NCBI GenBank assembly: GCA_016844565.1
Contig: JAENJB010000096.1
Location: 1-5,102, forward strand
From: Dehalococcoidia bacterium
GTDB lineage: Bacteria; Chloroflexota; Dehalococcoidia; JAENJB01
Direction of reading: 5' to 3'
DNA length: 5,102 nucleotides
In this document: piece by piece, positions 1 to 5,009 of the stretch
Numbering within the stretch: the stretch's first letter is position 1
Layout of the letters: every line of letters begins with the position of its first letter
The notes under the pieces: model-generated
Databases searched by the model: none
The model's input: only the letters and a program-made list of their open reading frames with translations
Told to the model about the DNA's origin: nothing
Translations under genes and position numbers: made by a program

Positions 1-26
1 TCTTTCAGCGAGCTCAGGAACTCGGC
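1..26 (-). pseudogene. fragment of a second rho 3' end (continues off window)
   Basis: Read on the minus strand, these bases encode A-E-F-L-S-S-L-K followed by a partial codon. The C-terminus of the rho gene in this window is A-E-F-L-G-S-L-K-E-V. The DNA matches rho positions 747-772 at 23 of 26 bases, and two of the three differences are synonymous. Upstream in this frame there is an immediate TGA, so only a tail is present, starting 4 bases after the hicA stop codon. It may be the original rho end displaced by an insertion, a target duplication, or the relic of a paralogue. The window edge cuts it, so whether the Val and stop codons follow cannot be seen. Confidence 0.65.
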
Positions 27-30
27 TCAA

Positions 31-267
31 TTACTTGAGCAGTACCGCAAGCTGTGTCTCGGTTAGCCCTGCCTGTCGCAGGATGCTTCTCAATGTGCCT
101 CGGGGGATTTCCTTCCTGCCCAGCGGCACCACTGTAATTCGGGCCCCGTCAGAGATTCCTTTTCTGAAGACCTGGTGACTTCCCCGTGCAGACTTCCCTC
201 TGGCGACGAAGCCATCCCTCATCAAGGCCGAAATCAACTCGTGGCTACTCAGAAGCCTCATAGCCAT
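31..267 (-). CDS. hicA: HicA family mRNA interferase toxin
   Basis: A 78-residue protein of the HicA (YcfA) family, the toxin of a type II toxin-antitoxin pair. HicA toxins have a double-stranded-RNA-binding-like fold and cleave mRNA in the cytoplasm, arresting translation until HicB neutralises them. Visible hallmarks are the G-S-H-Q-V-F-R-K motif around residues 29-36, where His31 should be the catalytic histidine, a beta-strand segment ITVVPLG (44-50), and the closing P-R-G-T-L-R-S-I-L-R-Q-A-G-L signature (55-68). Length is normal for the family and all key residues are present, so the toxin looks intact. The ATG lies 3 bases after the hicB stop codon with no clear Shine-Dalgarno site, which suggests translational coupling to hicB. 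A second in-frame ATG is two codons in. The gene order, antitoxin first, is a known variant. Confidence 0.88.
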   Translation of the reverse strand: MAMRLLSSHELISALMRDGFVARGKSARGSHQVFRKGISDGARITVVPLGRKEIPRGTLRSILRQAGLTETQLAVLLK

Positions 268-270
268 GAG

Positions 271-564
271 CTATGTGGAAACCGGTATCTTCTGCCGATA
301 CTGGGTAACGAACGAGGTGGGAACTACGGGCTCGTCAGCATGCACAATTCTGATGCCCTTGTCCTCAAACACCTTCTCCCGTTCTCCTTCTTCCTCCAGC
401 GCACTCAGGTAGAGATCCATGGCATCACGCAGATTCTCAATGGCATCCTCGGGGGTGTCGCCACAGCTAGCGATATCCAAATCCGGGCACCAAGCGCTGT
501 ACTGGTTGCCCTCTTTGGTGACGACAACATCAACAGCAATATAGGCTGTTGGCGCTTTCTCCAT
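271..564 (-). CDS. hicB: HicB family antitoxin
   Basis: A 97-residue HicB-type antitoxin. From the ATG at 564 the protein has a HicB core: beta strands YIAVDVVVTKEGNQYSAWCP (residues about 8-27), the D-L-D-I-A-S-C-G-D-T-P-E-D-A-I-E-N-L stretch that starts the helix, and an acidic helix ending in LSALEEEGERE. HicB binds and inhibits HicA and often represses the operon. No obvious ribbon-helix-helix or helix-turn-helix DNA-binding domain follows the core, only about 25 residues, so this may be the short HicB type. The start at 564 is preferred over an in-frame ATG at 645 because GAGGTGG lies just upstream of it, it opens directly on the conserved core, and the promoter -10 at 596-604 would lie inside the longer reading frame. 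Confidence 0.85.
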   Translation of the reverse strand: MEKAPTAYIAVDVVVTKEGNQYSAWCPDLDIASCGDTPEDAIENLRDAMDLYLSALEEEGEREKVFEDKGIRIVHADEPVVPTSFVTQYRQKIPVST

Positions 565-595
565 ACCTTCCACCTCGCTCCTATTTCTCGTCAGA

Positions 596-604
596 ATTAT
601 AACA
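596..604 (-). promoter_or_regulatory. extended -10 promoter of hicBA
   Basis: On the minus strand this reads TGTTATAAT, a consensus -10 hexamer preceded by the TGn extension. No recognisable -35 hexamer lies 16-18 bases upstream, as is usual for extended -10 promoters. A start about 7 bases downstream gives a 5' leader of about 25 bases containing the hicB Shine-Dalgarno site. It would allow hicBA to be expressed independently of rho. Confidence 0.55.
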
Positions 605-652
605 CAACCGTTCCCTGAGCCCCTTGACCGCCGACTGTATGTCATGGCGGGC

Positions 653-727
653 GGATTGCTTCGCGGAGTTTACTCCTTCGGCATGCTCAGGACAGGCTCT
701 GAGCCTGTCGAAGGGCTCGCAATGACA
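653..727 (-). repeat. palindromic repeat unit A (reverse orientation)
   Basis: Bounded by GGATTGCTTCG on the left and CTCGCAATGACA (716-727) on the right, the same ends as the other units in this window. The centre is longer than in most copies and contains the inverted repeat GACAGGCT (691-698) / AGCCTGTC (702-709), plus a small hairpin GGAG-TTTA-CTCC near 665-676. It lies 12 bases beyond the rho stop codon, so the transcript would fold into a stem-loop there. No T-run follows, so it is not a classical intrinsic terminator. Confidence 0.8.
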
Positions 728-739
728 ACCTCGTGGGTC

Positions 740-2092
740 CTACACCTCTTTGAGAGAGCCCAGGAACTCGGCATTGGTGCGGGTCTTGGACAGGCGGTCG
801 AGGACCCGCTCCACCGCGTCGGTCGAGTTGATGGAATCGGAGGCTATCATGCTCATCATGCGCCGCAGCAGCCAGACCTGTTTCAGAGTGGCCTCGTCCA
901 GCAGCAACTCCTCGCGCCGGGTGCCGCTGCGGGTGATGTCCATAGCCGGGAAGATGCGCCTCTCCGCCAGGCGGCGGTCCAGGTGCAGCTCCATGTTGCC
1001 GGTGCCCTTGAACTCCTCGTAAATGAGCTCGTCCATGCGGCTGCCGGTATCGACGAGACAAGTGGCGATGATGGTCAGGCTGCCGCCCTCGTCAACGTTG
1101 CGTGCGGCGCCGAAGAAGCGTTTGGGCGGGTAGAGGGCCGCCGGGTCGATGCCACCCGAAAGGGTCCTCCCGCTGGGCGGGACAGCCAGGTTGTAGGAGC
1201 GGGTGAGCCGTGTGATGCCATCGAGCAGGATGACGACATCCTTGCCGATCTCCACCAGGCGCTTCGCCCGGTCGAGGGCCAGCTCGGCTACCCGGGTGTG
1301 GGTCTCCACCGGCTCATCGAAGGTGGCGGCCACCACTTCCCCTTTGACGGAGCGCTTCATGTCGGTGACCTCCTCCGGCCGCTCGCCGATGAGGCAGACC
1401 ATGAGGTGGACATCGTTGTAGTTGGTCACTATGGCATTAGCGATGTTCTTGAGGAGGATGGTCTTGCCCGCCTTGGGGGGCGATACGATAAGGCCGCGCT
1501 GGCCGCGGCCGATAGGAGCGATGAGGTTCAGCAGACGGACGGACAGGTTGCTGGAGGTCGTCTCCAGGTTGAGGAGGCGGTTGGGAAAGGAAGGGGTTAG
1601 AGCGCCGAAGTGGGGGCGGCTGCGGGACTGCTCCGGGTCGAGGCCGTTGATGACCTCCACCCGCACCAGGCTCTGGTACTTCTCGCCGCTCTTAGGCGGC
1701 CTTATCTGGCCGGAAACTCCGTCGCCGGAGCGCATGCCGAGCCGCCTGACCTGGGAGGCGGAGACGTAGACATCGTTGACGCCGGGCATCAGGTTATCCT
1801 GGCGAAGAAAGCCGTAGCCTTCGGGCATGATGTCCAGTATGCCACCTGCGAAGGCGAACCCCTGTTGCTCGGCCTGGGTCTGGAGCAGCTTCATGGCCAG
1901 CTCCTGCTTGCGCAGGCCTCCGAGGCCCTGGAGTCCCGCCTCGCGGGCCATGTCCAGGAGCTCTTCCCTCGTTCTGGCCTCCAGGCCAGTTATGGTGTGA
2001 GTGTTATCCATGGCACCTCCCCACTGGCGGCCATTAGGACGCTCCGGCGGCGGCGCCGGCGAAGTCGCGGATTGGTCAGAATTTGTGGTCAA
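740..2092 (-). CDS. rho: transcription termination factor Rho
   Basis: Rho is a hexameric RNA-dependent ATPase/helicase that ends transcription by pulling on nascent RNA. This copy (450 residues from TTG at 2092) is complete. It has an N-terminal helical Rho_N segment (about 37-72), a cold-shock RNA-binding domain with G-Y-G-F-L-R (92-97) and DVYVSASQVRR (107-117), and a RecA-like ATPase core. The core shows the P-loop PPKAGKT (205-211), catalytic Glu237 in G-E-R-P-E-E-V, Walker B ending at Asp291, a Q-loop near PSGRTLSGG (306-314), the R-loop near FFGAARNV (326-333) and RSGTR (388-392). Two starts compete: TTG 2092 with AGGAGG five bases upstream, and ATG 2011 with GGAGGTG four bases upstream, which removes a 27-residue Ser/Pro/Gly-rich leader. 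The choice is close to even. Compared with E. coli, Asp210 and Ser266 are both Gly here (236 and 292). pyrG lies upstream on the same strand. Confidence 0.97.
   Translation of the reverse strand: MTTNSDQSATSPAPPPERPNGRQWGGAMDNTHTITGLEARTREELLDMAREAGLQGLGGLRKQELAMKLLQTQAEQQGFAFAGGILDIMPEGYGFLRQDNLMPGVNDVYVSASQVRRLGMRSGDGVSGQIRPPKSGEKYQSLVRVEVINGLDPEQSRSRPHFGALTPSFPNRLLNLETTSSNLSVRLLNLIAPIGRGQRGLIVSPPKAGKTILLKNIANAIVTNYNDVHLMVCLIGERPEEVTDMKRSVKGEVVAATFDEPVETHTRVAELALDRAKRLVEIGKDVVILLDGITRLTRSYNLAVPPSGRTLSGGIDPAALYPPKRFFGAARNVDEGGSLTIIATCLVDTGSRMDELIYEEFKGTGNMELHLDRRLAERRIFPAMDITRSGTRREELLLDEATLKQVWLLRRMMSMIASDSINSTDAVERVLDRLSKTRTNAEFLGSLKEV
747..772. repeat. direct-repeat partner of the left-edge rho tail
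   Basis: These bases are the last conserved codons of rho and match window positions 1-26 at 23 of 26 bases in the same orientation. Together the two copies bracket hicBA and repeat unit A, leaving an interval of 720 bases between them. The repeat may extend left of the window, beyond what can be seen. Confidence 0.65.
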
Positions 2093-2097
2093 GTTGT

Positions 2098-2141
2098 CCT
2101 CCTGCCTTCCTCTAATAAGGAAACGAGATTTCTAATATCAA
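2098..2141 (-). promoter_or_regulatory. possible rho promoter and ribosome binding site
   Basis: On the minus strand, TTGATA (2136-2141) and TATTAG (2112-2117) are separated by 18 bases. They match the -35 consensus at 5 of 6 and the -10 at 4 of 6. A perfect AGGAGG (2098-2103) follows and serves the TTG start at 2092. The implied leader before the TTG would be only about 12 bases, so the promoter call is weak, while the ribosome binding site is strong. The nearby repeat pair at 2161-2266 could separate rho transcription from pyrG. Confidence 0.3.
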
Positions 2142-2160
2142 AGCACGAAATCCTGTTGTC

Positions 2161-2266
2161 TGTCATTGCGAGCCATCCCGGCGCAGCCGGGAGGCGCGGC
2201 AATCTCCACCGCTCTTCATAATTCGACGCCTGAGATTGCTTCGTCACTACGCTCCTCGCAATGACA
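2161..2266. repeat. inverted pair of palindromic repeat units (B1 + B2)
   Basis: A 106-base element with perfect 12-base terminal inverted repeats, TGTCATTGCGAG (2161-2172) and CTCGCAATGACA (2255-2266). A second nested inverted pair is GCAATCTC (2199-2206) / GAGATTGC (2232-2239). The forward unit B1 (2161-2206) has a central hairpin TCCCGGC-GCA-GCCGGGA (2176-2192) with outer arms GCC/GGC and one unpaired A at 2175. The reverse unit B2 (2232-2266) has a short centre with no stem. The 25-base spacer between units shows nothing recognisable. The element sits between the pyrG stop and the rho start. Confidence 0.85.
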
Positions 2267-2272
2267 GTTCGT

Positions 2273-3922
2273 TCAGTTGGTCTCCAGCGGTAGCTGCGCC
2301 CCCTCCCGGAGCACCTCTTTGGCCGCCCCGATGAAATCGCGGAACAGGGGATGGGGCCGCTGGGGCCGGGAGCGGAACTCCGGGTGGAACTGGCAGGCTA
2401 CCATCCAGGGGTGGCCCGCGAGCTCGGCGATCTCCACGAGCTCGCCATCCGGTGAGAGGCCGCTGACTACCAGGCCCGCCTCCTCGAGGAGCGGGCGGAA
2501 GAGATTGTTGAACTCATAGCGATGGCGGTGCCGCTCATAGACCACGCCGCCCTCATCCAGACCGTAGGCGCGGGCCGCGCTGGTGCCGGGCACCAGCTGG
2601 CACGGGTATCCGCCCAGGCGCATCGTGCCGCCTTTCTCGCTCACCCCTCGCTGCTGGGGCAGAAGGTCTATCACCGGGTGGGGCGACTCGGGGAAGAACT
2701 CGGTCGAGTGAGCTTCCGGCGAGCCCAGCACATGGCGGGCAAACTCAATGCTCAATACCTGCATCCCCAGGCACAAGCCCAGGTACGGGACCCGCTCCCT
2801 GCGGGCGTAGCGGGCTGCCTGGACCATTCCTTCGATACCACGCCCGCCGAACCCGCCGGGCACCAGAATGCCCTGCGCGGTGCGCAGTACCGACGCCTCG
2901 GGATCGGCCCCGTCATGCTCCAGCGCCTCGGACGATACCCACTGGAGGCACACCTCCCGATTATGGAACAAAGCGGCGTGGCACAGGGCCTCGCGCACTG
3001 AGATATAGGCATCCTTGAACTCGACATACTTGCCCACCAGGGCGATATTCACCTTCTCCTTGGGCGCCTTCATTCGCTCCACCATCCGGCGCCACTCCCC
3101 CAGGTCTGCCTCACGCTCACCGAGGCTGAGGCGCTCCGACAGGAGCTGGCCCAGGCCGGCCTCTTCCAGAATGAGAGGCACCTCGTAGATGCTTGATACG
3201 GTCGGCAGCGGGATGACCGCCTGCTTCTCCACGTCGCAAAAGAGGGACAGCTTGTCTTTCACCGGCTCCTCCATGGGATAGTCGGTACGGCAAAGGAGGA
3301 CATCGGGCTGGATGCCGATGCGGCGCAACTCGTTAACGCTGTGCTGGGTGGGCTTGGTCTTCAGTTCCCCGGTGGCGGAGATATAGGGCATGAAGGTCAC
3401 ATGAATATAAAGGACCCCGTCCCGGCCCATATCTTTCCGCATCTGCCGAATGGCCTCAAGGAAGGGCAGGCCCTCGATATCGCCGACGGTGCCGCCGACC
3501 TCGACGATGACCACATCGGCCCCGGAGAGCCGGGCCACCTCCTGCATACGTCGCTTTATCTCATTAGTGACATGCGGCACGACCTGAATGGTGCCTCCCA
3601 GGTAATCGCCCCGCCTTTCCCTCGCCACCACAGTGGTATAGATCTGGCCGCTGGTGACGCTGGAGGCGGCGGTGAGGTCGATGTCGATGAACCGTTCATA
3701 GTGGCCGAGGTCCAGGTCAGTCTCGGCGCCATCCTGAGTGACGAAGACCTCGCCGTGCTGGTACGGGGACATAGTTCCCGGGTCCACATTGAGGTAGGGG
3801 TCGAGCTTCTGTACGGAGACGGAAATAGAGCGGCTCTTGAGCAACCGGCCGATAGAAGCTACACTGATGCCCTTCCCCACCGAACTGACCACGCCACCAG
3901 TTACGAAGATGTACTTCGCCAT
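2273..3922 (-). CDS. pyrG: CTP synthase (glutamine-hydrolysing)
   Basis: Makes CTP from UTP, ATP and glutamine, the last step of pyrimidine nucleotide synthesis. The protein is 549 residues from ATG 3922, close to E. coli PyrG (545). The N-terminal amidoligase domain has the P-loop GGVVSSVGKG (9-18), the KLDPYLNVDPGTMSP region from Lys39, HGEVFVTQDGAETDLDLG, EVGGTVGDIE (141-150) and KTKPTQHSV (188-196) of the nucleotide/allosteric site. The class I glutaminase domain begins near residue 291 and has the oxyanion segment PGGFGGRG (355-362), nucleophile Cys384 in G-L-C-L-G-M-Q, and His513/Glu515 in C-Q-F-H-P-E-F. All catalytic residues are present. An in-frame TTG at 3946 would add 8 residues, but the family normally begins M-A-K-Y/F-I-F-V-T-G-G. 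Neither start has a good Shine-Dalgarno site, which is odd beside such a strong promoter. Confidence 0.97.
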   Translation of the reverse strand: MAKYIFVTGGVVSSVGKGISVASIGRLLKSRSISVSVQKLDPYLNVDPGTMSPYQHGEVFVTQDGAETDLDLGHYERFIDIDLTAASSVTSGQIYTTVVARERRGDYLGGTIQVVPHVTNEIKRRMQEVARLSGADVVIVEVGGTVGDIEGLPFLEAIRQMRKDMGRDGVLYIHVTFMPYISATGELKTKPTQHSVNELRRIGIQPDVLLCRTDYPMEEPVKDKLSLFCDVEKQAVIPLPTVSSIYEVPLILEEAGLGQLLSERLSLGEREADLGEWRRMVERMKAPKEKVNIALVGKYVEFKDAYISVREALCHAALFHNREVCLQWVSSEALEHDGADPEASVLRTAQGILVPGGFGGRGIEGMVQAARYARRERVPYLGLCLGMQVLSIEFARHVLGSPEAHSTEFFPESPHPVIDLLPQQRGVSEKGGTMRLGGYPCQLVPGTSAARAYGLDEGGVVYERHRHRYEFNNLFRPLLEEAGLVVSGLSPDGELVEIAELAGHPWMVACQFHPEFRSRPQRPHPLFRDFIGAAKEVLREGAQLPLETN

Positions 3923-3990
3923 AATACTGTCGCCATGAAGGACCAACGACTGAACATGCTGAAGTAGTTAAAATGTGAAGCAAGCGAGAC

Positions 3991-4010
3991 ACGGGAGCGG
4001 GTTTTCCCGT
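3991..4010 (-). promoter_or_regulatory. inverted repeat at the pyrG transcription start
   Basis: Immediately downstream of the pyrG -10, the minus strand contains ACGGGA (4010-4005) and TCCCGT (3996-3991), a perfect 6-base inverted repeat. A competing smaller hairpin is CGGG-AAAA-CCCG (4009-3998). It overlaps the expected start near 4002-4005, so it fits an operator better than an RNA attenuator because its first arm would mostly not be transcribed. The function is inferred from position only. Confidence 0.4.
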
Positions 4011-4039
4011 ATTATAAGAGTAGTGTTCGGGGGTGTCAA
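4011..4039 (-). promoter_or_regulatory. perfect-consensus sigma70 promoter of pyrG
   Basis: On the minus strand, TTGACA (4034-4039) and TATAAT (4011-4016) are separated by exactly 17 bases. Both hexamers and the spacing match the housekeeping sigma consensus. A start about 7 bases downstream gives a leader of roughly 80 bases to the pyrG ATG. I see no terminator-like hairpin with a T-run in that leader. Confidence 0.78.
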
Positions 4040-4065
4040 GTTCCACAGACCTATCAAATAAGGAC

Positions 4066-4128
4066 TGTCTTTGCGAGGCACGCGTGAGTCGAAGCCCCGA
4101 GCGAAGCGAAAGGGGCCGAAGCAATCTC
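4066..4128 (+). repeat. palindromic repeat unit C (forward)
   Basis: Starts with TGTCTTTGCGAG (one mismatch to the common end) and finishes with GAAGCAATCTC. The centre contains GCCCC (4094-4098) paired with GGGGC (4112-4116) around a purine-rich loop. It lies 12 bases before the GIY-YIG remnant and forms, with unit D, an inverted pair around it. It is also upstream of the pyrG -35 element. Confidence 0.78.
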
Positions 4129-4140
4129 AGCAGGTGACTC

Positions 4141-4281
4141 ATGAACAAGCTATACTATGTTTACATCATGGCCAACGAGCTGAATACCACCACTTACACC
4201 GGTGTTACCAGCGACCTGAAGAAGAGAATCTACGAGCACAAAGAGAAGTTGGTTGAAGGGTTTTTGTATGATGGATTCTAG
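4141..4281 (+). pseudogene. truncated GIY-YIG endonuclease domain
   Basis: An ATG preceded by AGGTG at a 4-base spacing opens a 46-codon frame whose first 40 residues match the start of small single-domain GIY-YIG nucleases (UPF0213/YhbQ-like). It contains Y-Y-V-Y-I-M (5-10) for the GIY strand, T-Y-T-G-V-T (18-23) where Y-I-G is usual, and S-D-L-K-K-R-I-Y-E-H-K (24-34) with the conserved catalytic-region Arg29 and His33. K-L-V-E-G-F follows, as in the family, and then the frame ends after five unrelated residues. Complete relatives run to about 80-100 residues and carry a downstream metal-binding Glu, which is missing here. The stop codon overlaps the first base of repeat unit D, so the C-terminal half was lost at the repeat boundary. 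It is probably inactive; a short expressed peptide cannot be excluded. Confidence 0.72.
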
Positions 4282-4325
4282 AGATTGCTTCGCCCTCCGC
4301 CGGAGGCGGATGGGCTCGCAATGAC
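4281..4325 (-). repeat. palindromic repeat unit D (reverse)
   Basis: Runs from GAGATTGCTTCG to CTCGCAATGAC. On the minus strand it folds as ATTGC/GCAAT, then GCCC/GGGC, a single unpaired A (opposite T4311), and TCCGCC-TCC-GGCGGA. Its left end coincides with the GIY-YIG stop codon. Its right end runs directly into GGAGG, the candidate ribosome binding site of the Nudix gene. Confidence 0.82.
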
Positions 4326-4333
4326 GGAGGAGC

Positions 4334-4912
4334 TTGGGCCAGACCGAAATGGTTGACATGACTGACAACCTGAGGCGGGTACTCGCCCGGCGCCACAAGG
4401 TGAGGATAGTTGAGTCATCCCACCTTCCCGCCGCTGTCGTGCTTCTCCTTCTGAAGCAGGGCGGTGAGTACCATGTCCTCTTCACGCGCCGCACCGAGAA
4501 CCTCACCCACCACCGGGGCCAGATTTCCTTCCCCGGCGGCGCTTGCCAGAAGGAGGACTGCTCACTGCTGGCGACCGCTCTCCGCGAGTGTCACGAGGAG
4601 ATGGGGATTGCGCCGCGGGACGTGGCCGTGCTGGGCGAGCTGGATGACACGTTGACTTATGTCAGCCACTATCACATCACCCCGTTTGTGGGAATTATCC
4701 CTTGGCCGTATCCTCTCAAGCCCAACCCGGTGGAGATCGCCGAGGTCATCACCGCGCCGCTTCTCGCACTGCGGGACAAGGCCAGCTTCCGCGAGGAGGT
4801 CAGCGTAGAGGAAGGCATCGAAGTCACCGTGCCCTTCTATACATATAAAGGAAAGGTCATCTGGGGGGCCACCGCCCGGATACTGAAGCAGCTCCTGGCT
4901 TTACTGCCGTAG
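4334..4912 (+). CDS. Nudix hydrolase, probable CoA pyrophosphatase
   Basis: A 192-residue Nudix enzyme. The segment F-T-R-R-T-E-N-L-T-H-H-R-G-Q-I-S-F-P-G-G (50-69) matches the extra motif that marks the coenzyme A diphosphatase subfamily (NudL/YeaB, NUDT7/8). Those enzymes split CoA or its derivatives to 3',5'-ADP and 4'-phosphopantetheine. The Nudix box follows: Gly69, Asp75, A-L-R-E (82-85), Glu88, Glu89 and Gly91, with one extra residue before R-E as in this subfamily. Metal-binding glutamates are intact and length is normal. The best start is TTG 4334, with GGAGG at 4326-4330 but a short 3-base gap; ATGs at 4349 and 4358 have no visible Shine-Dalgarno site. It is transcribed away from pyrG. 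No convincing promoter was found, and the 5' region is occupied by repeat unit D. Exact substrate is inferred from the motif. Confidence 0.9.
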   Translation: MGQTEMVDMTDNLRRVLARRHKVRIVESSHLPAAVVLLLLKQGGEYHVLFTRRTENLTHHRGQISFPGGACQKEDCSLLATALRECHEEMGIAPRDVAVLGELDDTLTYVSHYHITPFVGIIPWPYPLKPNPVEIAEVITAPLLALRDKASFREEVSVEEGIEVTVPFYTYKGKVIWGATARILKQLLALLP

Positions 4913-4954
4913 TCTTCTGTCATTAGCTCGAAAATAGCCGCTTCCGGCACGGCC

Positions 4955-5000
4955 TGTCATTGCGAGCCCATCCCGACCTGTCGGGAGGGCGAAGCAATCC
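4955..5000 (+). repeat. palindromic repeat unit E (forward)
   Basis: Starts with TGTCATTGCGAG and ends with GAAGCAATCC. The centre folds as GCCC (4966-4969), unpaired A4970, TCCCGA (4971-4976), a 4-base loop, TCGGGA (4981-4986) and GGGC (4987-4990). It begins 43 bases after the Nudix stop codon and could form a 3' stem-loop in that transcript, without a T-run. Confidence 0.85.
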
Positions 5001-5009
5001 GCCACTGTC

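Noticed and set aside
565..645. 27-residue N-terminal extension of HicB from ATG 645
   Set aside because: The HicB core starts at the ATG at 564, which has a good ribosome binding site. The extension crosses the extended -10 promoter and looks non-coding.
605..740. Intrinsic terminator after rho
   Set aside because: Stem-loops exist within unit A, but no T-run follows any of them on the minus strand.
644..1600. Long plus-strand open frame (318 codons) opposite rho
   Set aside because: It is antisense to an intact, conserved rho gene in GC-rich DNA, where long shadow frames are common. Its translation is low-complexity Gly/Ala/Val/His-rich with no recognisable domain.
3341..3967. Plus-strand open frame (208 codons) opposite pyrG
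   Set aside because: It mirrors conserved CTP synthase codons, has no recognisable domain, and overlaps the pyrG start and leader.
3923..4004. Gram-positive type pyrG attenuation by repeated G addition
   Set aside because: The GGG run lies only 3-5 bases after the -10, too close to be the transcript start, and the leader has no terminator hairpin with a T-run.
4267..4272. TATGAT as a -10 for the Nudix gene
   Set aside because: It matches 5 of 6 bases, but no -35 or TGn extension accompanies it and it lies inside the GIY-YIG frame.
4150..4506. Minus-strand open frame crossing the GIY-YIG remnant, unit D and the Nudix start
   Set aside because: It runs antisense through a repeat and the conserved Nudix N-terminus and is Arg/Ser-rich as expected for a shadow frame.
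4919..4931. Extra degenerate repeat end (TGTCATTAGCTCG) just after the Nudix stop codon
   Set aside because: Only the first seven bases match and no partner end or stem follows; chance resemblance is sufficient.
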